Origin: CADEFQ01 sp050249415
GTDB taxonomy: Bacteria > Pseudomonadota > Gammaproteobacteria > Steroidobacterales > Steroidobacteraceae
Direction: 5' to 3'
Length of the DNA stretch: 64,000 bases
Assembly: GCA_050249415.1 (NCBI GenBank)
Contig: JBFWQO010000008.1
Span: 124,001-188,000, forward strand
The translations under genes were made by a program, and so were the position numbers. Positions 53,039 through 62,725 of the stretch are shown piece after piece (positions within the stretch are counted from its first letter, which is position 1; each line of letters begins with the position of its first letter). The notes beneath the pieces are model-generated. The model was not told where the DNA came from and searched no databases. It saw only the letters and a program-made list of their open reading frames with translations.

Positions 53039-53053
53039 CGCGGGATGATACTA

Positions 53054-53320
53054 GGAGCGAACGGCGAGTGGCGAACGGCGATCGGCCAGACCGCGAACGG
53101 CGATCGGCCAGACCGCGAACGGCGAGTGGCGAACAGCGAACGGCCAGATTGCGCGCGAGCGCGCCATGCTTGCCCGGGCCGACGACGCTTCCGGCCGTCC
53201 GCCGCTCGCGATCTGGCCGATCGCCGTTCGCCGTTCGCAGCGCTGCAAGTGCGGCGCGGGCGCGGCTCACGCTGATCGCGGATCGGCGGTCTGGCCGATC
53301 GCCGTTCGCCGTTCGCTGAT
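53054..53320. repeat. Repeat-rich region upstream of hutH
   Basis: A 22-bp unit (53071-53092) is followed directly by an identical copy (53093-53114) and then by degenerate partial copies to about 53150. The core is GAACGGCGATCGGCCAGA. Two inverted copies lie at 53209-53238 and 53287-53316. The whole could fold into alternative long stems. It fills the gap between hutH and ettA, and no gene is seen in it on either strand. It resembles a REP/BIME-type extragenic element or a structured leader of hutH. Confidence 0.75.
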
Positions 53321-53327
53321 CGCAGCG

Positions 53328-53355
53328 GTGAGAGGGCGGCGCGCGCGCCGCCCTC

Positions 53356-53359
<4 letters not shown>
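53328..53359. terminator. 32-bp perfect palindrome at the ettA stop
   Basis: A perfect inverted repeat has 13-bp arms (GTGAGAGGGCGGC and its complement) around GCGCGC. The left end lies past the ettA stop and the right end covers the stop codon (53356-53358). It is very GC-rich and lacks a T-tract, so it may be an attenuating or Rho-assisted terminator of ettA, or part of the adjacent repeat element. Confidence 0.55.
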
Positions 53360-55029
<1,670 letters not shown>

Positions 55030-55082
55030 GAAATTCCGGTCGGTGGGGTGGGGCGCGGCATTATGGGGTAGCAGGGCGTGCT

Positions 55083-56042
55083 GTGCTAGGCTTCACGGTC
55101 GTGGCATCGGTGCTCGTCGTCATGGGCGAAACAATCGCCCGCTATGGGTTCCCTGAAGGTCATCCGTTCGGCGTCGACCGCCACGATGCTTTTGCCCGGC
55201 AATTCGAGTCGCGCGCCTTCGATGCGCGCGTGAGCGTGGCGCCGCCGGTGCCGGCCGCGAACGACGAGATCCTGCTGTTCCACACGCCGCTCTACGTCGA
55301 TTTCGTGCGCGAGCGCTCGGCCACCGGGCAAGGCTGCCTCGACGACGGCGACACCCCCGCCTTTCGCGGCGTCTACGAGGCGTCGGCCCACGTCGTCGGC
55401 GCGACGCTCGTCGCGACACGCGCCGTGATGGCGGGCACCGCGCATCGCGCCTTCGTGCCGATCGCGGGGCTGCATCACGCCGCGCGCGACCATGCGGCCG
55501 GCTTCTGCGTGTTCAACGACATCGGCGTCGCGATCGAAGTGCTGCGGCGCGAGTACGGGCTCGCACGCATCGCCTATGTCGACATCGACGCCCATCACGG
55601 TGACGGCGTGTTCTACGCCTACGAGGACGATCCCGGGCTCGCCTTCGCGGACATCCACGAGGACGGCCGCACGCTGTACCCGGGCACCGGCGCCGCCGAT
55701 GAGCGCGGCCGGGGCGCGGCGGCGGGCACCAAGCTCAACATCCCGGTTCCCGCCGGCGCGGACGATGCGATTTTCGCCGCCGAATGGCCGCGCCTCCTCG
55801 CCTTCGTCGAGGCGGCACGCCCGGAATTCATCATCCTGCAGTGTGGTGCGGACAGCATCGCCGGCGACCCGATCACGCATCTCGAATTCACGCCCGGGGT
55901 GCATGCCCGCGCGGCGCGGGAGCTCGCCGCGCTCGCCGACCGGCTCGGCCACGGCCGCGTGCTCGCGCTCGGCGGCGGCGGTTACAACCGGGCGAACCTC
56001 GCCACCGCGTGGAACAACGTCGTGGAAGGGCTCGCTGCCTGA
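55083..56042 (+). CDS. Histone-deacetylase-family (AcuC-like) deacetylase
   Basis: The 319-residue protein has HDAC motifs: PIAGLHHAARDHAAGFCVFN (charge-relay histidines), IAYVDIDAHHGDGVFYAYE (zinc ligands Asp and His), LQCGADSIAGDP (third ligand) and LALGGGGYNRANLATAW. It probably removes acetyl groups from proteins such as acyl-CoA synthetases, or from polyamines. The start is uncertain: GTG 55083 gives the full frame, and ATG 55122 (MGETIARYGFPEGHPFG) is also reasonable. It is divergent from ettA with 53 bp between. Confidence 0.85.
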   Translation: MLGFTVVASVLVVMGETIARYGFPEGHPFGVDRHDAFARQFESRAFDARVSVAPPVPAANDEILLFHTPLYVDFVRERSATGQGCLDDGDTPAFRGVYEASAHVVGATLVATRAVMAGTAHRAFVPIAGLHHAARDHAAGFCVFNDIGVAIEVLRREYGLARIAYVDIDAHHGDGVFYAYEDDPGLAFADIHEDGRTLYPGTGAADERGRGAAAGTKLNIPVPAGADDAIFAAEWPRLLAFVEAARPEFIILQCGADSIAGDPITHLEFTPGVHARAARELAALADRLGHGRVLALGGGGYNRANLATAWNNVVEGLAA

Positions 56043-56112
56043 TCACGGTGTGCCTGCGTTCGGGTAGAATGCGCGCTCCCCCGGGTCTCCCGCCGCACCG
56101 AAAGCACAGCCC

Positions 56113-57369
56113 ATGTTCCGGTCTTCCATGGACATCGCACACTTCGATCCCGAACTCGCCGCCGCCATCGAGGGCGAGCGCCGCCGGCAGGAAGACCATA
56201 TCGAACTGATCGCGTCCGAGAACTATGCGAGCCCGCGCGTGCTCGAGGCGCAGGGGTCCGTACTCACGAACAAGTACGCCGAAGGTTATCCGGGCAAGCG
56301 CTATTACGGCGGCTGCGAGTTCGTCGACATCGCCGAGACGCTCGCGATCGAGCGGGCGAAGAAGCTCTTCGGCGCGGCCTATGCGAACGTGCAGCCGCAT
56401 TCGGGTTCGCAGGCGAATGCCGCGGTGTATCTCGCGCTGTGCCAGCCGGGCGACACGATCCTCGGCATGAGCCTCGACCACGGCGGGCACCTGACGCACG
56501 GCGCGAAGGTCAACTTCTCGGGCCAGCTGTTTCGCGCCGTGCAGTACGGCATCCGGCCGGACAACGGCGAGATCGATTACGACGAACTCGCGCGCATCGC
56601 GCGCGCCGAGAAGCCGCGCATGATCGTGGCGGGTTTTTCGGCTTATTCGCGCGTGATCGACTGGGCGATGTTCCGCAAGGTGGCCGACGAGGTCGGCGCC
56701 CGCCTCTTCGTCGACATGGCGCACGTCGCGGGGCTCGTCGCGGCGGGCATTTACCCGAATCCGCTGCCGCACGCGGATGCCGTGACCACCACCACGCACA
56801 AGACTTTGCGCGGACCGCGCGGCGGCCTGATCCTCGCGCGCGAGAATCCCGAGTTCGCGAAGAAGTTCAATTCGCTCGTGTTCCCGGGCACGCAGGGCGG
56901 CCCGTTGATGCACGTGATCGCCGCGAAAGCGGTGGCGCTGCTCGAGGCGCTGCAACCCGAATTCACGGCGTACCAGCAGCAGGTGCTCGCCAATGCCCGC
57001 GCGATGTGCGCACGCATCGCCGCGCGGGGCTATCGCGTCGTGTCCGGCGGCACCGACAATCACCTGTTCCTCGTCGACCTGTCGGACAAGGCGATCACCG
57101 GCAAGGAAGCCGACGCGGCGCTCGGTCGCGCCAACATCACGGTCAACAAGAACGCCGTGCCGAACGACCCGCGGCCGCCGATGATCACGAGCGGCCTGCG
57201 CATCGGCACGCCGGCCTCGACCACGAGGGGTTTCAGGGAGGCCGAGGTCGAGACGGTCGCGGACTGGATCGCCGACGTGCTGGATGCCGCCGGCAGCGAC
57301 GCGGTCGTCGACCGCGTGCGCACGGAAGTCCTCGCGCTGTGCCGGCGGTTTCCCGTTTACGGCGCCTGA
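56113..57369 (+). CDS. glyA: Serine hydroxymethyltransferase
   Basis: The 418-residue PLP enzyme has IELIASENYASPRVLEAQGS, the PLP lysine in VTTTTHKTLRGPRGGLILAR, and SGGTDNHLFLVDLSDKAITG. It interconverts serine and glycine with tetrahydrofolate, the main source of one-carbon units. ATG 56113 or 56128 (MDIAHFDPE) may be used. A TAGAAT at 56065-56070 may be the -10. It begins a housekeeping run with the same order as in many gammaproteobacteria (glyA, nrdR, ribD, ribE, ribB, ribH, nusB, thiL). Confidence 0.97.
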   Translation: MFRSSMDIAHFDPELAAAIEGERRRQEDHIELIASENYASPRVLEAQGSVLTNKYAEGYPGKRYYGGCEFVDIAETLAIERAKKLFGAAYANVQPHSGSQANAAVYLALCQPGDTILGMSLDHGGHLTHGAKVNFSGQLFRAVQYGIRPDNGEIDYDELARIARAEKPRMIVAGFSAYSRVIDWAMFRKVADEVGARLFVDMAHVAGLVAAGIYPNPLPHADAVTTTTHKTLRGPRGGLILARENPEFAKKFNSLVFPGTQGGPLMHVIAAKAVALLEALQPEFTAYQQQVLANARAMCARIAARGYRVVSGGTDNHLFLVDLSDKAITGKEADAALGRANITVNKNAVPNDPRPPMITSGLRIGTPASTTRGFREAEVETVADWIADVLDAAGSDAVVDRVRTEVLALCRRFPVYGA

Positions 57370-57390
57370 CGCGCCCGCGCGGGGGGCACC

Positions 57391-57921
57391 ATGCACTGCC
57401 CGTTCTGCGGCCATGACGAGACCAGGGTGACCGATTCGCGGCTCGCCGGCGAGGGCCGCCAGATCCGCCGCCGCCGCGAGTGCCTGCAGTGCGCCGAACG
57501 ATTCACGACCTTCGAGACCGCGGAACTCGTGATGCCGCTCGTCGTGAAGTCGGATCGCAGCCGCGAGCCCTTCGATGAGCAGAAGATGCGCCACGGCATC
57601 GTCAAGGCGCTCGAGAAGCGCCCCGTGTCGCAGGAGGCGATCGAAGCGGCCGTCACGCACATCTGCAACCGGCTGCGCAGCCTCGGCGAGCGCGAGGTGG
57701 CTTCGCGCGCGATCGGCGAGTATGTGATGGAGGAGCTGCGGCATCTCGACGAGGTGGCGTACGTGCGCTTCGCGTCGGTGTACCGCAGCTTCCAGGACGT
57801 CGAGGCCTTTCGCGACGAAGTCGAGCGCCTGCGCCGCCATCCGCGCCGGCGCGCGGACAATCGCGACCAGTTGCCGCTGCTGCCGGGCGGCGACACCGGC
57901 GACGCGAAGGACACGAAGTGA
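57391..57921 (+). CDS. nrdR: Transcriptional repressor NrdR
   Basis: The 176-residue protein has the zinc ribbon MHCPFCGHDETRVTDSRLAG...CLQCAERFTTFE, followed by an ATP-cone domain (LVVKSDRSREPFDEQKMRHG). It represses ribonucleotide reductase genes in response to ATP/dATP. The tail after residue 150 is basic. The stop overlaps the ribD GTG start (GTGA), a coupling common in this operon. Confidence 0.96.
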   Translation: MHCPFCGHDETRVTDSRLAGEGRQIRRRRECLQCAERFTTFETAELVMPLVVKSDRSREPFDEQKMRHGIVKALEKRPVSQEAIEAAVTHICNRLRSLGEREVASRAIGEYVMEELRHLDEVAYVRFASVYRSFQDVEAFRDEVERLRRHPRRRADNRDQLPLLPGGDTGDAKDTK

Positions 57922-59030
57922 CCGGCGCCTTCACGGCATTCGACGCGCACGCGATGCGTCGTGCGCTCGAACTCGCGCAGCGGGGCCTCGAGACGACCGA
58001 CCCGAATCCGCGCGTCGGCTGCGTGGTCGCCCGCGGCGAGACCCTCGTCGGCGAAGGCTGGCATGCCCGCGCCGGGGAGGCCCATGCGGAGATCGTCGCG
58101 CTGCGCGCGGCGGGCGGGCAGGCGGCGGGCGCCACCGTCTATGTCACGCTCGAGCCGTGCTGCCACCACGGGCGCACGCCCCCGTGCACCGAGGCGCTGA
58201 TCGCGGCCCGCGTCGCGCGTGTCGTCTTCGCGCTGCGCGACCCGAATCCGCACGTGGACGGCGGCGGCGCGGCGCGACTCGCGGCGGCCGGTGTCGCGGT
58301 GGCGCACGGGCTCCTCGAGGCGGAGGCGCTCGCGCTGAACGCGGGCTTCGTACAGCGCATGCGCATCGGCCGGCCCTGGGTGCGCCTCAAGACCGCCGCC
58401 AGTCTCGACGGCCGCACGGCGCTCGCGAACGGCGTGAGCCGCTGGATCACGGGGGAGGCCGCGCGCGCCGACGTGCATGCATGGCGCGCGCGCAGTTCCG
58501 CGGTGCTGACCGGCATCGGTACCGTGCTCGCGGATGATCCGCGCCTCGACGTGCGCCGTACGCAGCCTGTACTGCGCGCGCCGGTCCGTGTGATCATCGA
58601 CTCGAGGCTGCGCACGCCGCCGACCGCGCGGCTGTTCGATGCGCCGGGCGGCGTGATCGTGATGCACGCGCCCGGCACCGTCGCCGCGCAAGGGTCGGCC
58701 GCCGCACTCGCGGGGCGTGGCGCACGGCTCGAGGCGATCCACGGCGCACCGCGCGTCGATCTCGCCGCCGCGATGCACCGGCTCGGGGAACTGGCCCTGA
58801 ACGAAGTGCTGGTGGAGGCCGGGCCCACCCTCGCGGGTGCGCTGCTCGAGGCCGGGCTCGTCGATGAATGGCTGCACTACCTCGCGCCGATGCTGCTCGG
58901 CCCGGCGGCCCGGCCGCTCGCGGCGTGGCCCGCCCTCGCACGGCTCGATGCGGCGCCGCGATTTGCGATCACGGCCATCGAGGCACTCGGCGGCGACCTG
59001 CGCCTGCGCCTCACACCGGAGCGGCATTGA
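57918..59030 (+). CDS. ribD: Bifunctional riboflavin deaminase/reductase
   Basis: The 370-residue protein has an N-terminal deaminase with zinc motifs GEAHAEIVALRAAGG and VTLEPCCHHGRTPPCTEALI. A reductase domain follows (RPWVRLKTAASLDGRTALAN, LTGIGTVLADDPRLDVR, VLVEAGPTLAGALLE). It deaminates and then reduces the pyrimidine produced from GTP in riboflavin synthesis. The start GTG 57918 overlaps nrdR. Length and domain order match E. coli RibD. Confidence 0.96.
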   Translation: MTGAFTAFDAHAMRRALELAQRGLETTDPNPRVGCVVARGETLVGEGWHARAGEAHAEIVALRAAGGQAAGATVYVTLEPCCHHGRTPPCTEALIAARVARVVFALRDPNPHVDGGGAARLAAAGVAVAHGLLEAEALALNAGFVQRMRIGRPWVRLKTAASLDGRTALANGVSRWITGEAARADVHAWRARSSAVLTGIGTVLADDPRLDVRRTQPVLRAPVRVIIDSRLRTPPTARLFDAPGGVIVMHAPGTVAAQGSAAALAGRGARLEAIHGAPRVDLAAAMHRLGELALNEVLVEAGPTLAGALLEAGLVDEWLHYLAPMLLGPAARPLAAWPALARLDAAPRFAITAIEALGGDLRLRLTPERH

Positions 59031-59032
59031 AC

Positions 59033-59623
59033 ATGTTCACGGGTATCATCCAGGATGTCGGCAAGGTACGCGCGGTGACGCCGCGGGGCGGCGACATCGA
59101 GTACGTGGTCGCGGTCGATCGCCTGCCGCTCGCGACGACACGCGCCGGTGACAGCATCGCGGTCGACGGCGTGTGCCTGACCGTGACCCGCATCGGTGCG
59201 AACGAGTTCGCCGCCGACGTCTCGCGCGAGACGCTCGCGGTGACGACGTTCGGCGGGCTCGAAGCCGGCACACGCGTCAACCTCGAACCGGCGCTGCGCG
59301 CCGGCGATGCGCTCGGGGGGCATCTCGTGTCGGGCCATGTCGACGGCGTAGCGGAGGTGTTGTCGGTCGCGCCCGACGCGCGTTCGGTGCGGGTGGCGAT
59401 CCGCGTGCCGGCGGCGCTCGCGCGCTACATCGCGCGCAAGGGCTCCGTGTGTGTCGACGGCGTGAGCCTCACGGTCAATCGGGTGCAGGGCGACACCTTC
59501 GACGTGAACCTCGTGCCGCACACGCAGGCCGTGACGACGCTCGGCGAATGGCGGGCGGGCCGGCGCGTGAACCTCGAAGTGGACCAGGTGGCTCGTTATG
59601 TCGAGCGTCTCGGAGAGAGCTGA
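59033..59623 (+). CDS. ribE: Riboflavin synthase alpha chain
   Basis: The 196-residue protein starts MFTGIIQDVGKVRAV, the invariant N-terminus of riboflavin synthase. It has two tandem lumazine-binding repeats, each with a VDGVCLTV or VDGVSLTV segment, plus the GHLVSGHVDG motif. It joins two lumazine molecules to make riboflavin. The start ATG 59033 is 2 nt after the ribD stop, and ribB follows 3 nt after its own stop. Confidence 0.96.
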   Translation: MFTGIIQDVGKVRAVTPRGGDIEYVVAVDRLPLATTRAGDSIAVDGVCLTVTRIGANEFAADVSRETLAVTTFGGLEAGTRVNLEPALRAGDALGGHLVSGHVDGVAEVLSVAPDARSVRVAIRVPAALARYIARKGSVCVDGVSLTVNRVQGDTFDVNLVPHTQAVTTLGEWRAGRRVNLEVDQVARYVERLGES

Positions 59624-59626
59624 GCG

Positions 59627-60727
59627 ATGGAACTGGACAGCATTGCGGAAATCCTCACCGACCTCGCCGCCGGGCGCATGGTGCTGATCATGGACGACGA
59701 GGATCGCGAGAACGAGGGCGATCTCGTCATGGTGGCGGAGAAGGTGCGCCCCGAGGACATCAATTTCATGGCGCGCTACGGCCGCGGGCTCATCTGCCTC
59801 ACGCTGTCGGCCGAACGCTGCCGGCAACTGCGGCTGCCGCTGATGGTGAGCAGCACCCAGCGCGAGCAGCGCACGAATTTCACGCTGTCGATCGAGGCCG
59901 CGGAGGGCGTCACGACCGGCATTTCGGCCTACGACCGCGCGCACACGGTGCGCACGGCCGTGCGGGCGGACGCCGGTCCGGAAGACCTGCGCCAGCCGGG
60001 ACACATCTTTCCGATCATGGCGCAGCCGGGTGGCGTGCTGACCCGTGCCGGCCACACCGAAGCCGGGTGCGACCTCGCGCGCCTCGCGGGCTTCGAGGCC
60101 GCGGCGGTGATCGTCGAGGTGATGAACGACGACGGCACCATGGCGCGCCGTCCGCAGCTCGAGGCCTTCGCACGCCACCATGGGATCAGGATCGGCACGA
60201 TCGCGGACCTGATCCGCCACCGGCTGCGCAACGAGCGTTCGGTCGAGCGCATCGCCGAGCGCACGGTCATGACGGAGTTCGGCGAGTTCCGCCTGCTCGC
60301 GTTCGAGGACCACGTGCAGCGCGACGTGCATCTCGCGCTCGTGCGGGGCGACGTGAGCGGGCGGCGGGCGCCGCTCGTGCGCGTGCATCTCGCCGACACG
60401 CTGCGCGACGTACTCGGCGCCGGGATCGGCCCGCCCCGCGCCTGGACCCTGCGCGCGGCGCTCGCCCGCATCGCGCGCGAGGGCTGCGGCGTCGTCGTCG
60501 TGCTGCGCCGGCACGAGACGCCGCGCGACCTGATCGCATCGATCCACGACGGCGAACCGCCGCCGCCCGCCGCGGCGGGCGAGGTGCTGCGGACCTTCGG
60601 GGTGGGCGCTCAGATCCTGAAAGACCTCGGTGTCACGCGCATGCAGGTGCTCTCGGCACCGAAGCAGATGCACGGCATTTCGGCCTTCGATCTCGAAATA
60701 GAGGGCTATGTCGACGACGACGGCTGA
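59627..60727 (+). CDS. ribB: DHBP synthase with degenerate GCHII-like domain
   Basis: This is a 366-residue protein. Residues 1-200 are 3,4-dihydroxy-2-butanone-4-phosphate synthase with MDDEDRENEGDLVMVAEKV, GLICLTLSAERC and HTEAGCDLARLAG. The C-terminal half has the GTP cyclohydrolase II outline (VMTEFGEFRLLAFEDHVQRD). It lacks the three zinc cysteines of active RibA; the only Cys is in REGCGVVVV. So it probably makes DHBP only, and a separate ribA should exist elsewhere. It belongs to the RibBX-like group known from several proteobacteria. Confidence 0.9.
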   Translation: MELDSIAEILTDLAAGRMVLIMDDEDRENEGDLVMVAEKVRPEDINFMARYGRGLICLTLSAERCRQLRLPLMVSSTQREQRTNFTLSIEAAEGVTTGISAYDRAHTVRTAVRADAGPEDLRQPGHIFPIMAQPGGVLTRAGHTEAGCDLARLAGFEAAAVIVEVMNDDGTMARRPQLEAFARHHGIRIGTIADLIRHRLRNERSVERIAERTVMTEFGEFRLLAFEDHVQRDVHLALVRGDVSGRRAPLVRVHLADTLRDVLGAGIGPPRAWTLRAALARIAREGCGVVVVLRRHETPRDLIASIHDGEPPPPAAAGEVLRTFGVGAQILKDLGVTRMQVLSAPKQMHGISAFDLEIEGYVDDDG

Positions 60728-60753
60728 TCGACCGCCCCGGCTATACTGCGCAC

Positions 60754-61221
60754 ATGCCCCCCGTCCACACCGGCGAGTCGTCCGCCGCGCACCTGTCCGT
60801 CGCGATCGTCGCGGCACGCTTCAACGATTTCATCGTGGCGAGCCTGCTGCGCGGCGCCGTGGAGGCCTGGGAACGGCACGGCGGGGCTCCGGACCGGCTC
60901 GTGATCGCGCGCGTGCCCGGTGCCTTCGAACTGCCGGTTGCGGCGCGGCAGTGCGCCGCGAGCGGCCGCTTCGCCGCGGTCGTCGCGCTCGGCTGCGTGA
61001 TTCGCGGTGACACCGCGCATTTCGACTTTGTCGCGGGCGAGTGCGCGCGGGGCCTGTCGCAGGTCGCGCTCGACACGGGCGTGCCGGTGATGTTCGGCGT
61101 GCTGACGGTCGAGAATGTCGAGCAGGCCGTGCAGCGCGCGGCGGTACGCGCCGGCAACAAGGGCGGCGAGGCGATGTCGGGTGCGATCGAGATGGCGAAC
61201 CTCCTGCCGAGGCTGTCGTGA
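60754..61221 (+). CDS. ribH: 6,7-Dimethyl-8-ribityllumazine synthase
   Basis: The 155-residue protein has SVAIVAARFNDFIVASLLRG, VPGAFELPVAARQCA, LGCVIRGDTAHFDFVAGECA and VMFGVLTVENVEQA. It condenses the ribD and ribB products to lumazine. The His in RGDTAHFDFV is the proton donor region. The stop overlaps the nusB GTG start by 4 nt. Confidence 0.96.
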   Translation: MPPVHTGESSAAHLSVAIVAARFNDFIVASLLRGAVEAWERHGGAPDRLVIARVPGAFELPVAARQCAASGRFAAVVALGCVIRGDTAHFDFVAGECARGLSQVALDTGVPVMFGVLTVENVEQAVQRAAVRAGNKGGEAMSGAIEMANLLPRLS

Positions 61222-61664
61222 GCGGTACGCTGACGACCGCGCGCATCGCCTCGAACCGGCGCGCGGTGGCGCGCCGCCTCGCGGTCCAGGCCCTCTATCG
61301 CTGGCAGGTCAATGCCGGTCCGTGGCAGGACCTGCTGACCGAGTTCGCGGCCGCGGACGACATGGCGAAGGCCGACCGCGACTATTTCGATGCGCTGGTC
61401 CGCGGGATCGCGGCCGACGGCGCGCACTGGGATGCCGCGCTCGTGCCGTTCATCGATCGCGCGCCCGCGGAACTCGATCCCGTCGAGCACGCGGTGCTGC
61501 TGATCGGGCTCTATGAATTGTCGGCGCGGCCCGATGTGCCGTACCGGGTCGTGATCAACGAAGGCGTCGGGCTCGCGCGCCGCTTCGGCGCGACCGACGG
61601 CCACAAGTACGTGAACGCCGTGCTCGACCGGGCGGCGCGCGACCTGCGCCGCGACGAGCACTGA
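61218..61664 (+). CDS. nusB: Transcription antitermination factor NusB
   Basis: The 148-residue all-helical protein has RRLAVQALYRWQVNAG, FIDRAPAELDPVEHAVLLIG and YRVVINEGVGLARRFGATDG. NusB binds boxA RNA with NusE in rRNA antitermination. The start is GTG 61218, overlapping ribH, the usual ribH-nusB coupling. A basic N-terminus of about 15 residues precedes the core. Confidence 0.95.
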   Translation: MSGTLTTARIASNRRAVARRLAVQALYRWQVNAGPWQDLLTEFAAADDMAKADRDYFDALVRGIAADGAHWDAALVPFIDRAPAELDPVEHAVLLIGLYELSARPDVPYRVVINEGVGLARRFGATDGHKYVNAVLDRAARDLRRDEH

Positions 61665-61676
61665 GTACGCCGGCCC

Positions 61677-62636
61677 ATGCCGTCCGGTGAGTTCGCGCTG
61701 ATCGACCGGTATTTCCGCGACATCGGCGCGCGGCGTGACGTGACGGTCGGCGTGGGTGACGATGGCGCCGTGATCGCGCCGCCCGCCGGCCACGACCTCG
61801 TCGCGGTCGTCGACACGCTCGTCGAAGGCGTGCACTTCCCGGCGGACAGCCCGGCGCGCTCGATCGGGCATCGCGCGCTCGCCGTAAACCTGAGCGACAT
61901 CGCGGCGATGGGCGCGACACCGGCCTGGGCGCTGCTCGCGCTGACGGTGCCCCGCGCGGACGAGCGCTGGCTCGGGGAATTCACGACCGGCTTCGGCGTG
62001 CTCGCGCGTGCGCACGGCCTGCAGCTCGTCGGCGGGGACCTGACGTCCGGGCCGCTCACCGTCACGGTGCAGGTGCTCGGTGTCGTGCCGCGCGGTACCG
62101 CGCTGCTGCGCAGCGGCGGGCGCGCGGGCGATGTCGTGTACGTGACGGGTACGCCGGGCGATGCCGGTTGCGGGCTCGCGCTGCTGCAGGGACGCCTGCG
62201 CACCCCCGCGAGTGCCGACGGGGCGGCGCTCGCGACGTTGCGTGACCGTTTCCTCTTTCCCGCGCCCCGCTGCGCGACGGGCGAGCGGCTCCGTGGCGTC
62301 GCGAGTGCCTGCATCGACCTCTCGGATGGCCTCGCGGGCGATCTCTCGAAGCTCGCGCTGGCGAGCGGCTGCGGTGTGCGGGTCGATGTGACGCAGTTGC
62401 CGCTGTCGCCACCGCTGCTCGCCGTCGCGGGCCGCGCCGCCGCGGAGCATTTCGCGCTGACCGGCGGTGACGACTACGAATTGTGCTTCACGGTTCCCGA
62501 CGCGCGGGTCCCCGACCTCGAAGGTCTCGCCTGCACGGCCATCGGCCGCCTCACCGCGGGCCACGGGCTCGTGGTCTGCCGCGGCGACAGTGTGATCGAG
62601 TTCTCGCATTCGGGGTTCGACCACTTCGCGCGCTGA
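61677..62636 (+). CDS. thiL: Thiamine-monophosphate kinase
   Basis: The 319-residue protein of the AIR-synthase fold has VGVGDDGAVIAPPAGHDLVA, DTLVEGVHFPADSPARSIGH and AVNLSDIAAMGATPAWALLA, followed by CIDLSDGLAGDLSKLA and TGGDDYELCF. It phosphorylates thiamine monophosphate to the diphosphate. The start is 12 nt after the nusB stop. It is the last gene of the housekeeping operon; the 89 bp after it hold no clear terminator. Confidence 0.95.
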   Translation: MPSGEFALIDRYFRDIGARRDVTVGVGDDGAVIAPPAGHDLVAVVDTLVEGVHFPADSPARSIGHRALAVNLSDIAAMGATPAWALLALTVPRADERWLGEFTTGFGVLARAHGLQLVGGDLTSGPLTVTVQVLGVVPRGTALLRSGGRAGDVVYVTGTPGDAGCGLALLQGRLRTPASADGAALATLRDRFLFPAPRCATGERLRGVASACIDLSDGLAGDLSKLALASGCGVRVDVTQLPLSPPLLAVAGRAAAEHFALTGGDDYELCFTVPDARVPDLEGLACTAIGRLTAGHGLVVCRGDSVIEFSHSGFDHFAR

Positions 62637-62725
62637 CGCCCTGCGTCACAGCGCGCGCGGCCCCCGGGCGATCCGCGAGGCGCATCACAGATCGTGCCCG
62701 CCCGGCCCACATATTCTGGCGCGCG

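Noticed and set aside
53054..53320. CRISPR array
   Set aside because: Tandem units abut without spacers, copies occur in both orientations, and there are no cas genes.
56043..59033. FMN riboswitch controlling the riboflavin genes
   Set aside because: Genes overlap or are separated by a few bases, leaving no room, and no RFN-like conserved blocks were seen upstream of glyA or ribD.
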